From contig JAFGSZ010000013.1 in NCBI GenBank assembly GCA_016934395.1, positions 124,001-188,000 of the forward strand: DNA of 64,000 nt. The letters are read 5' to 3'. Below the pieces are notes generated by a model. That model saw only the letters and a list, made by a program, of their open reading frames with translations, did no database searches and was not told the origin of the DNA. This document shows positions 16,449-25,246 of this stretch, in pieces. The position numbers were made by a program, and so were the translations under genes. Source of the stretch: Bacteroidales bacterium. GTDB taxonomy: Bacteria > Bacteroidota > Bacteroidia > Bacteroidales > UBA10428. Numbering within the stretch: the first letter of the stretch is position 1; every line of letters starts with the position of its first letter.

Positions 16449-17786
16449 ATGGATGTAATAAATTTAATGAACAGCCTGGAAAAACGGCATCCGGGAGAAG
16501 TGGAGTATCATCAGGCAGTGCGTGAAGTGCTGGAATCACTGGTAGAGGTATATGCCGAAAATCCGCAGTTTGAAGCTGCAGGTATTATTGAGCGCATTAT
16601 TGAACCCGATCGGGTATTAAGCTTTAAAATACCCTGGGTGGATGATGAAGGGAAGGTCCATGTAAATCTCGGATACAGAATTCAGTTTAATAATGCCCTG
16701 GGGCCTTATAAAGGAGGATTGCGTTTTCACCCCAGTGTCAATCTCAGCATTCTTAAATTTCTCGGATTTGAGCAGATATTTAAAAATAGTCTTACCACGC
16801 TTCCTATGGGCGGTGGAAAAGGCGGATCAGACTTCCAGCCAAAAGGCAAATCAAATGCAGAGATCATGCGTTTTTGCCAGGCATTTATGCTGGAACTCTG
16901 GAAAATTATTGGACCCGAAACTGATGTTCCTGCAGGTGATATTGGTGTGGGCGGAAGAGAAATCGGATATTTATATGGGATGTATAAAAAACTGGCTCGC
17001 GAGAATTCAGGAATTTTAACTGGCAAAGGTCTTGCGTGGGGCGGTAGTCTGATCAGGCCTGAAGCTACTGGATTTGGCGCTGTATATTTTGCCAAAGAAA
17101 TGCTTGCTACAAGAAAAGAACAATTTAAAGGAAAAACGGTGTCCGTATCTGGATTTGGAAATGTTGCCTGGGGAGCTGTTAAAAAGCTGAATGAGTTAGG
17201 TGCAAAAGTAGTGACTTTATCAGGGCCCGATGGATATATTTATGACAAGGATGGCGTTTCGGGAGAAAAAATAGATTTTATGCTCGAACTCAGGGCCACC
17301 AATGATGACGTGGTTGAACCCTATGTTCAGGAGTTTCCAAACGCACAATTTATTCACGGGAAACATCCCTGGGAAGTAAAATGCGATATTGCCATGCCGT
17401 GTGCCACGCAAAACGAGTTAAACCTTGAAGATGCCAGAAGTCTTATTACCAACGGGACTATTTGTGTTTGTGAAGGCGCCAATATGCCATGCATTCCTGA
17501 AGCTATAGAACTTTTTCAGGAAAAAGGGTTGCTTTTTGGTCCGGGCAAGGCGGCAAACGCAGGTGGAGTGGCCACTTCGGGACTTGAGATGAGTCAGAAT
17601 GCCATGAAACTACAATGGCCAAAAGATGAAGTAGATGACAGGTTACATCACATCATGTCTTCCATTCATCATTCGTGTGTAAAATATGGCAAAGAACAAA
17701 GTGGGTATATCAATTATGTAAAAGGAGCCAACATAGCAGGTTTTTTAAAGGTTGCCAATGCCATGTTAGACCATGGAGTAATTTAA
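16449..17786 (+). CDS. gdhA: Glutamate dehydrogenase (hexameric, probably NADP-specific)
   Basis: A 445-residue enzyme that interconverts 2-oxoglutarate plus ammonia and glutamate. The catalytic Lys lies in LPMGGGKGGSDF, and the substrate-binding region GYRIQFNNALGPYKGGLRFH precedes it. A Rossmann domain (VSVSGFGNVAWGA) binds the nucleotide. Length and motifs match the 450-residue bacterial class used for ammonia assimilation. The ATG at 16449 gives MDVINLMNSLEKRHPGE, normal for the family. Stand-alone gene with no clear -33/-7 match nearby. Confidence 0.95.
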   Translation: MDVINLMNSLEKRHPGEVEYHQAVREVLESLVEVYAENPQFEAAGIIERIIEPDRVLSFKIPWVDDEGKVHVNLGYRIQFNNALGPYKGGLRFHPSVNLSILKFLGFEQIFKNSLTTLPMGGGKGGSDFQPKGKSNAEIMRFCQAFMLELWKIIGPETDVPAGDIGVGGREIGYLYGMYKKLARENSGILTGKGLAWGGSLIRPEATGFGAVYFAKEMLATRKEQFKGKTVSVSGFGNVAWGAVKKLNELGAKVVTLSGPDGYIYDKDGVSGEKIDFMLELRATNDDVVEPYVQEFPNAQFIHGKHPWEVKCDIAMPCATQNELNLEDARSLITNGTICVCEGANMPCIPEAIELFQEKGLLFGPGKAANAGGVATSGLEMSQNAMKLQWPKDEVDDRLHHIMSSIHHSCVKYGKEQSGYINYVKGANIAGFLKVANAMLDHGVI

Positions 17787-17844
17787 TCTATACCAGGAAC
17801 TATTAAAATCTCTTCCATTTATCTGTTTCACGAAAATTCAACCG

Positions 17845-17884
17845 GTGTACGTTTTCGAACGACACCTGTTTCGTTTTCGTTCAC
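17845..17884 (+). promoter_or_regulatory. Two tandem CG-TTTT-CG sites (candidate enhancer-binding-protein sites)
   Basis: Site 1 (17845-17865) is a near-palindrome, GTGTACG-TTTT-CGAACGACAC. Site 2 (17867-17884) has the same CG-TTTT-CG core. Core centres are 22 bp apart, about two helical turns. They lie roughly 100-125 bp upstream of the transcription start expected from the sigma54-like promoter at 17952, the usual place for activator sites. Confidence 0.5.
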
Positions 17885-17951
17885 TTTTAACATTCCTTAA
17901 CAGGCATGTGTAATTCTCGTATCTTGTTGTTTTTATGATATTTACAAACTT

Positions 17952-17967
17952 TGGCACAGAGTATGTT
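17952..17967 (+). promoter_or_regulatory. Sigma54-like -24/-12 promoter of the E-x-W-M repeat protein
   Basis: TGGCAC (17952-17957) matches the -24 element exactly. The -12 region reads ATGTT at the right distance, with GT in place of the invariant GC (GG-N10-GT). The expected start of transcription is about 17977, 26 bp before the ATG at 18003. The -12 mismatch keeps this tentative. Confidence 0.45.
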
Positions 17968-18002
17968 AATTGTACGGTACCCAACATTAAATAAAAAAGA
18001 TT

Positions 18003-18419
18003 ATGAAAACAACAGCAACAAAACCAACTTATAAAACAAAGATTCAAACTTTGATGATTTTTTTAGTAATCCTGGCCTCCCAGACTTTCGGACAAGGATT
18101 AGCCCAAAACATTCAAATGGATGACCTGAGAAAATTTTATTACTCAGCCTCGATTAATTCTCTTCATGAATCTGAAGAATCTCAGGCCATTGAACACTGG
18201 ATGACGGATTTTAAGGAATGGAATGTTAAAAATGAAAGTGCAGCAGATATCAATTCATATATGTACACTGAGAGTGAACAGGAACAGGAACTTGAAAACT
18301 GGATGTTAATTCCTTTCACAACAGAAGCAACCATTAAATATTCAGATCAGGTTGTTGAAGAAGAAGAAATTGAAATTGAACCCTGGATGACCAATCTGGA
18401 TGCATGGTATTCCAAATAG
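18003..18419 (+). CDS. Small secreted acidic protein with three E-x-W-M repeats, function unknown
   Basis: A 138-residue protein with a signal peptide (basic 1-13, hydrophobic 14-28, likely cleavage near 30-35). The mature part is very acidic and carries three copies of a motif: IEHWMTDFKEW (63-73), LENWM (97-101) and IEPWMTNLDAWYSK (125-138, the C-terminus). Each copy follows a run of Glu/Gln/Ser. The first and last copies are clearly the same unit. I do not recognise a family. A sigma54-like promoter and tandem sites precede it and a strong terminator follows, so it is a single-gene transcript, probably responding to a specific signal. Confidence 0.75.
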   Translation: MKTTATKPTYKTKIQTLMIFLVILASQTFGQGLAQNIQMDDLRKFYYSASINSLHESEESQAIEHWMTDFKEWNVKNESAADINSYMYTESEQEQELENWMLIPFTTEATIKYSDQVVEEEEIEIEPWMTNLDAWYSK

Positions 18420-18457
18420 TACTGTTATTGCTGTACAGTTTTATCCATATATATTCA

Positions 18458-18491
18458 GCCATAATACGAAAGTATTGTGGCTTTATTTTTT
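18458..18491 (+). terminator. Strong intrinsic terminator with GAAA tetraloop
   Basis: GCCATAATAC-GAAA-GTATTGTGGC forms a 10-bp stem (one G-T pair) closed by a GNRA loop, followed by CTTTATTTTTT. It ends the E-x-W-M gene transcript and abuts the convergent rmuC stop codon. Confidence 0.85.
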
Positions 18492-19773
18492 ACTCATCAA
18501 TGGCCTTTTCAATAATCGTTTTTGGAAGGTCTTTTTTTGTCTTCAATCCAAGGTCTTTTAAATCTTCAGCTCTTTTTATCAGATTGCCTTTACCGGATGA
18601 AAGCTTGTTCATGGCATCTTCATAGCTTTTCTGGGTCATCTTTAAACGGTTTCCTACATCAATCAGGTCTTCAACCAGGCCAACAAATTTATCATATAAA
18701 TCACCGCTTTTTTGCGCTATCAGACGGGCATTATTATTCTGATACTCCTGCCGCCACATACTTTCAATCATTTTTAAAGCGGCAATCAGGTTGGTTGCGC
18801 TAATCAACAGTATTCTTCTTTCGTAGGCATAGGCCCATAAATTGGTTTCGTTTTGAATAGCCAGAAAATAAGCAGGTTCTATGGGCATAAACAGCATCAC
18901 AAAATCAAGGCTGTTTAGTGTATAAATATCCTGGTACTTTTTAAGACTAAGTTCATTAATATGATTCTTTATTGAAATCAAATGATTTTTTAGCGCTTTA
19001 TCTTTCTCGTTTTCATTATCAGCAGCAACATATTGTTCATAAGCTGTAAGAGACACCTTAGAATCAATAATAATACTCCGGTCACCAGGATAAGACACAA
19101 CTATATCAGGCTGTAACCGCTTTCCATCCTGGGTAGTAAATGAACTCTGAATAAAATATTCCCGGTCTTTGGTTAAACCTGATTTTTCGAGAATACTCTC
19201 GAGTAATACCTCCCCCCAGTTTCCCTGTGTTTTTGAATCGCCTTTTAAGGCTTTGGTTAGATTATTGGTTTCTTTGCTTACCTGCTGGTTCAATTCCGCC
19301 AGTCTCTTTACCTCTTCTTTTAATGAAAATCGCTGTTGTGCCTCTTTATCATAAGTCTCTTCAACCTTTTTTTCAAATTCCTTTATTTTCTCCCCTAATG
19401 GTTTCAGTAACTGGTCGAGGCTGGTTCTATTCTGCTCGGTAAATTTTTTAGTTTTCTCTTCAAGTATCTCGTTTGCCAGATTTTTAAATTCTACAGAAAA
19501 TCGTTCCTGAATTTTATCAAGTTCTGCTTTTTGTTCCTCAAGTTTTTCTTTAAGATTATTAAAATCAGAAGTTTTTGCTGCAAGATGACTATTCAATTCA
19601 ATAATTGCTTTTTCCTTTGCAGAAATTTCAAGCTTATTTTCATTAAGCAGATCCGATAAGGATTGGATTCTTTCTGAAAATATTTTGTCTGAACTTGAGG
19701 ATTTAAAATAAAAAACAAGATAGGTTCCAGCTATTCCTGTTATTAAGCCAACAATTAGAAAGAGAATTTCCAT
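18490..19773 (-). CDS. rmuC: DNA recombination protein RmuC
   Basis: A 427-residue protein with one N-terminal membrane anchor (about 3-22), a long coiled coil (30-200, rich in Glu/Lys/Leu) and a C-terminal nuclease-like domain (about 200-370). RmuC motifs present are QGNWGEVLLESILEKSGL, QPDIVVSYP, IIDSKVSLTAYE, and VMLFMPIEPAYF. The family limits DNA inversions at short inverted repeats and has a restriction-endonuclease-like fold. Length and domain order match. It lies downstream of the ferredoxin gene, separated by a terminator. Confidence 0.93.
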   Translation of the reverse strand: MEILFLIVGLITGIAGTYLVFYFKSSSSDKIFSERIQSLSDLLNENKLEISAKEKAIIELNSHLAAKTSDFNNLKEKLEEQKAELDKIQERFSVEFKNLANEILEEKTKKFTEQNRTSLDQLLKPLGEKIKEFEKKVEETYDKEAQQRFSLKEEVKRLAELNQQVSKETNNLTKALKGDSKTQGNWGEVLLESILEKSGLTKDREYFIQSSFTTQDGKRLQPDIVVSYPGDRSIIIDSKVSLTAYEQYVAADNENEKDKALKNHLISIKNHINELSLKKYQDIYTLNSLDFVMLFMPIEPAYFLAIQNETNLWAYAYERRILLISATNLIAALKMIESMWRQEYQNNNARLIAQKSGDLYDKFVGLVEDLIDVGNRLKMTQKSYEDAMNKLSSGKGNLIKRAEDLKDLGLKTKKDLPKTIIEKAIDE

Positions 19774-19824
19774 AAGATAAGGATAAGGTTTTGCAGATAA
19801 ACAAATTTAGGGATTTTCAGGAAC

Positions 19825-19849
19825 AAAAAAAGCCTGCCCTTCGGCAGAC
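19825..19849 (-). terminator. Intrinsic terminator after the ferredoxin gene
   Basis: On the minus strand GTCTGCC-GAAG-GGCAGGC forms a 7-bp stem (one T-G pair) followed by seven T. It lies 27 bp downstream of the ferredoxin stop codon and separates that gene from rmuC. Confidence 0.85.
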
Positions 19850-19875
19850 TTTTGTCCTTTATGATGTTTGAAAAA

Positions 19876-20043
19876 TTATTCCGGGCTAATCGCTTCAACC
19901 GGACAAACATCTGCACAAGCGCCACAATCAGTACACAATTCGGGATCTATTTTATAAATGTCTCCCTCAGAAATTGCATCGGCCGGACATTCGTCAATGC
20001 AAGTACCACAAGCTGTGCATTCATCACTAATTACGTAAGCCAT
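19876..20043 (-). CDS. 2[4Fe-4S] ferredoxin (55 aa)
   Basis: A short minus-strand gene encodes MAYVISDECTACGTC and onward, with two classic clusters: Cys9, 12, 15, 19 and Cys37, 40, 43, 47, each followed by Pro. This is a clostridial-type 2[4Fe-4S] ferredoxin, a low-potential electron carrier in the cytoplasm, of the type found in anaerobic metabolism. The acidic sequence and 55-residue length are typical. It has its own promoter (20070-20100) and its own terminator (19825-19849), so it is a single-gene transcript. Confidence 0.95.
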   Translation of the reverse strand: MAYVISDECTACGTCIDECPADAISEGDIYKIDPELCTDCGACADVCPVEAISPE

Positions 20044-20069
20044 AAATTTAATTTTAGTTAACTATTCGA

Positions 20070-20100
20070 CAAATTTATATTCAATTTATGTATTGTTAAA
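20070..20100 (-). promoter_or_regulatory. -33/-7 promoter of the ferredoxin gene
   Basis: On the minus strand: TTTA (plus 20100-20097), a 19-bp spacer, then TAAATTTG (plus 20077-20070), a perfect TAnnTTTG 26 bp before the start codon. Confidence 0.55.
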
Positions 20101-20186
20101 GAAATTATTCAGGAAAATGGTTATTTGAAAATAATTTAAATTATTAAAAAATTATAATCCTTCTTACGAAATTTATTAACCATTAG

Positions 20187-21377
20187 TTAACTGTTTAAAA
20201 ATGAAACCGCTAACCACGACAAGGCAGCCATCCCTGTTTTTATTGCATTTTCATCAACATTAAATGTTGGTGAATGAAGTGGTGATGTAATTTTTCGAGC
20301 TTTATCCATCACACCTAAACGATAAAAAGTTGCCGGAAATTTTCGTGAATAATACGCAAAATCTTCAGCTGTCATACGCATATCCAGTTCAACAACCTGA
20401 TGCTCACCTAAAAGTTCTTTTGAAAATTGTGTTGCCTGTTTAGTGATTTTTTCATCGTTTAATACACTTGGATAACCAATCCTAATTTCCACATCGCAGG
20501 AGCCTCCCATGCTTTCAGCAAGCTGGCCGGCAATTTTTTTGATTTGTTCATGAGCGGTTATCCTCCATTCTTCATCGAAGGTACGGAAAGTCCCTTCCAG
20601 TTTTACTTCATCAGGTATTACATTGGTAGTGCCTTCAGCCATCACCCTTCCGAAGGACAACACTGTAGGTATAAAAGCATTGGATTTTCTGCTTACAACC
20701 TGCTGCAATGCAGTTATCATATGAGCTGCAATAAGCACAGGATCGGTAAGATCGTGTGGCAAGGCTGCATGTCCGCCCTTTCCTTTCACAGTAATATATA
20801 TCTCATCAGTAGAAGCCATATACAAACCACTTCTGAAACCCACCTTACCCGCTTCCAACAGAGGTAACACATGTTGGCCAATAATTAAGTCGGGCTTTGG
20901 GTTGTTTAGCGCTCCTTCTTCGATCATTAGTTTTGCCCCTCCCGGAAGTTTTTCTTCTCCCGGTTGAAACAATAATAAAACGGAACCCTCAAACTCGTTT
21001 TTTATTTCGTTAAGAATTTTTGCTGCACCCAGCAATGTTGATGTATGCACATCGTGACCACAGGCATGCATTTTGCCTGCGTTTTCTGATTTATATTCAA
21101 TTTCGTTTTGTTCCTGAATGGGAAGGGCGTCCATATCAGCCCGCAATGCTACCACTCTTTTTTCAGGATTTTTCCCTCTGATAATTCCAACAATACCTGT
21201 TTTTACAAAACCCGGGGTAAATTTAATGCCAAAATCTGTTAATTTATTCTGCACAAATTGTGAGGTTTCGAATTCCTGAAAAGATAACTCCGGATGCCTA
21301 TGCAAATGCCTTCTGGCTGCAACAATTTCATTAAAATAAATTTCAGAAAGATCTTTAATTTTTGATTTAATATCCAT
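20187..21377 (-). CDS. M20-family amidohydrolase (N-acyl-amino-acid/hippurate hydrolase-like)
   Basis: A 396-residue metallo-amidohydrolase. It opens with the family's RRHLHRHPELSFQEFET and has HACGHDVHTSTLLGAA (metal Cys/His), LLLFQPGEEKLPGGA (catalytic Glu-Glu), and a C-terminal MTAEDFAYYSRKFPATFYRLG. The insert between the catalytic halves is the dimerisation domain. Likely substrates are N-acyl or N-acetyl amino acids, or hippurate, in the cytoplasm. It starts 5 bp after the TSUP gene and is the last of three closely spaced minus-strand genes. Confidence 0.9.
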   Translation of the reverse strand: MDIKSKIKDLSEIYFNEIVAARRHLHRHPELSFQEFETSQFVQNKLTDFGIKFTPGFVKTGIVGIIRGKNPEKRVVALRADMDALPIQEQNEIEYKSENAGKMHACGHDVHTSTLLGAAKILNEIKNEFEGSVLLLFQPGEEKLPGGAKLMIEEGALNNPKPDLIIGQHVLPLLEAGKVGFRSGLYMASTDEIYITVKGKGGHAALPHDLTDPVLIAAHMITALQQVVSRKSNAFIPTVLSFGRVMAEGTTNVIPDEVKLEGTFRTFDEEWRITAHEQIKKIAGQLAESMGGSCDVEIRIGYPSVLNDEKITKQATQFSKELLGEHQVVELDMRMTAEDFAYYSRKFPATFYRLGVMDKARKITSPLHSPTFNVDENAIKTGMAALSWLAVSFLNS

Positions 21378-21382
21378 AGAGT

Positions 21383-21751
21383 TTATTTGTCAAGTATCAT
21401 TTTTGTACCGGCAGCTAACATTAAAATACCGAATAGTTTTTTTAATGTTTTTGCCGGAAGATTTACAGAAATCAGCGAACCAAAATAACTTCCCAAAACA
21501 AAAGCAATAATAAGGATTAGCGCAAATTTAAAGTTTACATATCCTTTTTTATAATAGTTAAAAACTGCCAGAAAACCAATTGGGAAAAGAAGTACAGCCA
21601 GGCTTGTGCCCTGCGCCTGATGCTGTGACATACCATAAAAAAATACCAGGGCAGGGACAATGATAATGCCTCCGCCTACGCCCATACTTCCTGCAACGAA
21701 TCCGGCAGAAATTCCTATGGCAGCAAGAAGTAAGATATCTGAAAGGTTCAT
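21383..21751 (-). CDS. Half-size TSUP (TauE/SafE) family transporter
   Basis: A 122-residue membrane protein with four hydrophobic segments. It begins with the repeat signature GFVAGSMGVGGGIIIVPALVF and ends in the repeat closing motif KKLFGILMLAAGTKMIL. TauE/SafE carriers usually contain two such repeats (about 250 residues); this protein has one, so it would have to act as a dimer. The family exports sulfite, sulfoacetate and other organic anions; the substrate here is unknown. It sits between the propeller/barrel gene (9 bp upstream) and the M20 gene (5 bp downstream). Confidence 0.82.
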   Translation of the reverse strand: MNLSDILLLAAIGISAGFVAGSMGVGGGIIIVPALVFFYGMSQHQAQGTSLAVLLFPIGFLAVFNYYKKGYVNFKFALILIIAFVLGSYFGSLISVNLPAKTLKKLFGILMLAAGTKMILDK

Positions 21752-21760
21752 GTAAAAGAT

Positions 21761-24700
21761 TTAAAAGTCTAAACTTAATGAAAGATAAAACACGCGGGGC
21801 AAAAGCTCATAATTTTCTATACCCCAGGCCCAGTCTAATCGAATAAAATAACCAAATAACTGTGACCTTACACCAAATCCATAACCTGCCACAATTGGGT
21901 CCCGGTTAGCATCTATTATTATAGTAATCGGATTTCGTTCTATAATATCATTATCATATGCATTTTGTTTTGCCCAGGGATGAGGACCTGACCAGGCAGT
22001 TCCAATGTCAAAAAACCCGACCACCTGAAAATTTTCAAGAAAACTATTGCTTATCGGAAAGTTAGCAAGGTATTTAATTACCGGCCATCGAATTTCCGAA
22101 TTGAACAGCGCAAAACTGGTCCCGTTTCTAATATTTTGTGAAAATCCGCGCATATTGGTCGCCACGGTCTGATACACATAATTTTTTGTTTCATCAATTC
22201 TGATCTCATTAAGAGGTATAAATGTTGGCGTTTTTAAGGGTGTAATGTTTGTCCAGTTATCTACCCCACCCAGGTAATAGATCAATCTGCTGCTTCCAAA
22301 GTTTGTACTTGCAGCAAACCGGTTAGCCCATATAAGGTTTCTGTGGATTTTAAAATAATTTCTGAAATCCACTCCAACAATCGCCAGATTATCAAAATTG
22401 CCGTTAACCTGCTGGTATAATTCACCAAAAAATTTATACCGTGTACCACTATACAGATTTTTTCCCAGCGAATGCGTATTATCAAAAATATACTCCATTT
22501 TTATACCTACCCAGGTTTTAAAAATATCGGGCTTATTCAGCATGCTTGCTTCAGTTGAAAGAAATACCGTACGGTCGTTGCGGAATGTAAAGGTCCTTAA
22601 CCATGATGCTACCTGATTAAAAGGATACCTGAAAACCAGGGATATTTCATTGGTTTGGGTTTTAATGGTTTCTGCATTCTGAGTAGTATTTTTAAATGTT
22701 TGCCGGTGAAATATAAATTGTTTATTTAACCTGTGTTTCAAATTTTCTATACTAATAAGGTATTCATTACTGTCAAAATCTACAGGCAGTCTGAATCCAC
22801 CAGTTATCTTGTAATCTTCAAACAAATCGTTTGTTCCGATTTTAGTCAGTACATTCATACCCGGATTAAAATACACCGCCCCACCGGTAAATGCCTGGTA
22901 TGAATTATTCAAAAAACTAAAATCGACCTGGTTTACAATAAAATTCTGGTAAAATGCCGTTTGATATATCCGAGGTCTTTGTCGCTTACTGTCTGAAGTA
23001 TCTAAAACCAGATCCAGATTTTTCCCCCGAATTTGTTCATTATAATAGTTTAATTTTTCCTGTTCAAACACATAATTGTTAACGTCTATTGGAAACGGAT
23101 CAAATGTTATTGTATCTTTTTCCGTAATTAACACATTGTCTTTTATATCCTCAATGCCGATTTTTTCTTTCTGCACATTCCGCACACTGTCTTCAATAAT
23201 CAGTTCACTGGTTTTTATTCTGCGGAAGGCGGTAAATTCATTTTGATTATCGGGTAAAATATCTGTTTGAAGCGGATAATTATATAAATAGTATCTGCTT
23301 TTATTAAAAATAACTTCGCCAAGCGTGTTTGTTTTACTGTTATAATCCTGTTCCAGAATATTACGCGAATAGTTAGTAAGGGGATTGGTTTTAGCATAAT
23401 ACCTGTAATGAACAGTTGTATCAACAAAACTGATGGTGCTATCGAATTGTGAATAGTATCGGTTTATTATACCGCTCATGTCGTTTAATGAAATAAATTT
23501 ATTTGCTGCCACTTCATAAGGCATAAATTTATTTACATATTTATAATCAGATAACCGCATTACGGCACCGGATTTAGCGGCAAAATCGTAAATGAAAAGA
23601 TCCTGTACTAACTCATGTCCTGAATTGGAAGCTTCTATATCCAGTGAATCTGATTTCCGGTTTGAACTAAAAATAATTTGTTTTGAATTATTGACAAACC
23701 GGGGATGAAAGTCATCGGCAATATCGTTCGTGATTTGCTGATTTGTTGCAGAAGCCAGATTATGCACAAAAATATCGGTTTTGCCATTCTGAACTGCAGA
23801 CAATACCAGGTATGTGCCATCGTGAGAAAAGGAGGCATCCAGAATTTTATCAAAGTATAAAAAGTTACGTACCTCAAATTCTTTTGTAGCCAGTGTGTAA
23901 TAGTAAAATTTTATACCCCCCTTTTCTTCAGTAAAAAAGGTTAAAATTCTACCTGAAGGGTGCCAGGCCAGAATGGGATAAGAGTAATCTGTTATTTGTT
24001 CCAGACTGTGTTCTTTCCTGATTATTTTTTTTGACTTGCCTGTTTCAGAATTATAGAGCCAGATTTTATATTTACCCATCTTGTTAGAAACATAAGCAAC
24101 ATATTTACCCAGTGGATTTATTTTAACCTGCTGATATACAACTCTTCTTTTCGGCTTTTTTATTAATGGATCTGTATCCGGAAAATTTTCCTGATTTTCA
24201 CCTGCAGTAAACTGATTGAGATAATATTCCTTCCATTCAGAGGAAAGATCCTTTAATGAAAGTCCCAGCACATATAAAAAGCCTGATTTGCTGTTTTTAT
24301 TTACCCGGGTAAGGTAAATTATATTTGGAATAACTGATTCTCCATACGTTTCAGCAATAAATCTCCAGAAAGAATGGCCGGCATAAACGGCATCTTCGCC
24401 AATAAGTCGGTTAAATTTAGTATACTTTCCGGTTTGAATTCCGTCTTTAACCTTGTTTTCAAGATCAAAATTCCAATGATCTGAAACATATGATATTAAA
24501 CCTTTAATATACCATTCGGGAAGATTAAGCAGGGTTGAATTAGTAACATTATCTTTTAGCTGTGATCCATATAACAATTCATTAATAAGTACCTCAGCCA
24601 CAGCAGCCCGAATTTGAACTTCGAATTTTGTATAATCCCCTTCAAAAAAAAGAAAAACTTTGTTTTTACTAATATTAGTTACTCCTCCAATATTGTAATC

Positions 24701-25036
24701 GACTTTTCCGGTAACAAGCCCGATATTACTTTGTCTGAAATCCGATAGTTTATTATATACAACAAAAATTATCCTTTTATCCAGCCGGTAATCAAAAAAG
24801 TTTTCAATTCTTGAAATTTCATTCTCTGCAAAATCAGCAGTATATTCTGCAAGTTGTTTCCCATCCTGGTTGAAATACACATCATATTTATCGTAGCGGT
24901 TAAATTGCCAGTAAAAATCGTTATACTGCACACGATTTTTCCCAAAATCCATCTGGTGACCGTTATAAAACTGACCTTGGAGAGTCTGGCGGAATCCAAT
25001 TAAAATAAGAAAAGAAAAGAATAACTTCTTCCACAT
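21761..25036 (-). CDS. Large secreted protein: degenerate peptidase-MA-like domain, PD40 propeller, outer-membrane beta-barrel
   Basis: A 1091-residue protein with a signal peptide (1-22). Residues about 50-270 resemble the MA-like gluzincin domain (an LPEWYIKGLISYVSD stretch), but the segment where HExxH is expected (AAVAEVLINELLYG) has no His, so it is probably inactive. Residues about 300-500 carry WD40-like PD40/TolB propeller repeats (LAWHPSGR, ASFSHDGTYL, PRFVNNSKQIIFSSNR). Residues about 680-1091 form a surface-antigen/BamA-like barrel rich in aromatic strands, ending in a strand with Phe last (YLSLSLDF). It heads the operon with TSUP and M20. A role in outer-membrane assembly or secretion is inferred. 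Confidence 0.75.
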   Translation of the reverse strand: MWKKLFFSFLILIGFRQTLQGQFYNGHQMDFGKNRVQYNDFYWQFNRYDKYDVYFNQDGKQLAEYTADFAENEISRIENFFDYRLDKRIIFVVYNKLSDFRQSNIGLVTGKVDYNIGGVTNISKNKVFLFFEGDYTKFEVQIRAAVAEVLINELLYGSQLKDNVTNSTLLNLPEWYIKGLISYVSDHWNFDLENKVKDGIQTGKYTKFNRLIGEDAVYAGHSFWRFIAETYGESVIPNIIYLTRVNKNSKSGFLYVLGLSLKDLSSEWKEYYLNQFTAGENQENFPDTDPLIKKPKRRVVYQQVKINPLGKYVAYVSNKMGKYKIWLYNSETGKSKKIIRKEHSLEQITDYSYPILAWHPSGRILTFFTEEKGGIKFYYYTLATKEFEVRNFLYFDKILDASFSHDGTYLVLSAVQNGKTDIFVHNLASATNQQITNDIADDFHPRFVNNSKQIIFSSNRKSDSLDIEASNSGHELVQDLFIYDFAAKSGAVMRLSDYKYVNKFMPYEVAANKFISLNDMSGIINRYYSQFDSTISFVDTTVHYRYYAKTNPLTNYSRNILEQDYNSKTNTLGEVIFNKSRYYLYNYPLQTDILPDNQNEFTAFRRIKTSELIIEDSVRNVQKEKIGIEDIKDNVLITEKDTITFDPFPIDVNNYVFEQEKLNYYNEQIRGKNLDLVLDTSDSKRQRPRIYQTAFYQNFIVNQVDFSFLNNSYQAFTGGAVYFNPGMNVLTKIGTNDLFEDYKITGGFRLPVDFDSNEYLISIENLKHRLNKQFIFHRQTFKNTTQNAETIKTQTNEISLVFRYPFNQVASWLRTFTFRNDRTVFLSTEASMLNKPDIFKTWVGIKMEYIFDNTHSLGKNLYSGTRYKFFGELYQQVNGNFDNLAIVGVDFRNYFKIHRNLIWANRFAASTNFGSSRLIYYLGGVDNWTNITPLKTPTFIPLNEIRIDETKNYVYQTVATNMRGFSQNIRNGTSFALFNSEIRWPVIKYLANFPISNSFLENFQVVGFFDIGTAWSGPHPWAKQNAYDNDIIERNPITIIIDANRDPIVAGYGFGVRSQLFGYFIRLDWAWGIENYELLPRVFYLSLSLDF

Positions 25037-25154
25037 ACTTTAATAACTATAGAATTTTGAGTTCAGTTGTGTAAATTTAGTGTATTCTGACAAATATTTA
25101 TTATCGTTACAAATGATAATACATTCATTAAAAATAAAAAGGAGTACTATTGTA

Positions 25155-25186
25155 TTTATTAAAACTGACAAAATAAATTAATTTTG
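25155..25186 (+). promoter_or_regulatory. -33/-7 promoter of the DUF1573 gene
   Basis: TTTA (25155-25158), a 20-bp spacer, then TAATTTTG (25179-25186), a perfect TAnnTTTG. It lies 60 bp before the start codon at 25247. Confidence 0.48.
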
Positions 25187-25246
25187 AAGATATCACCATA
25201 ACAATTAATTTTATTTTTCGTTACCATCAAAAAATCATAATTAATA

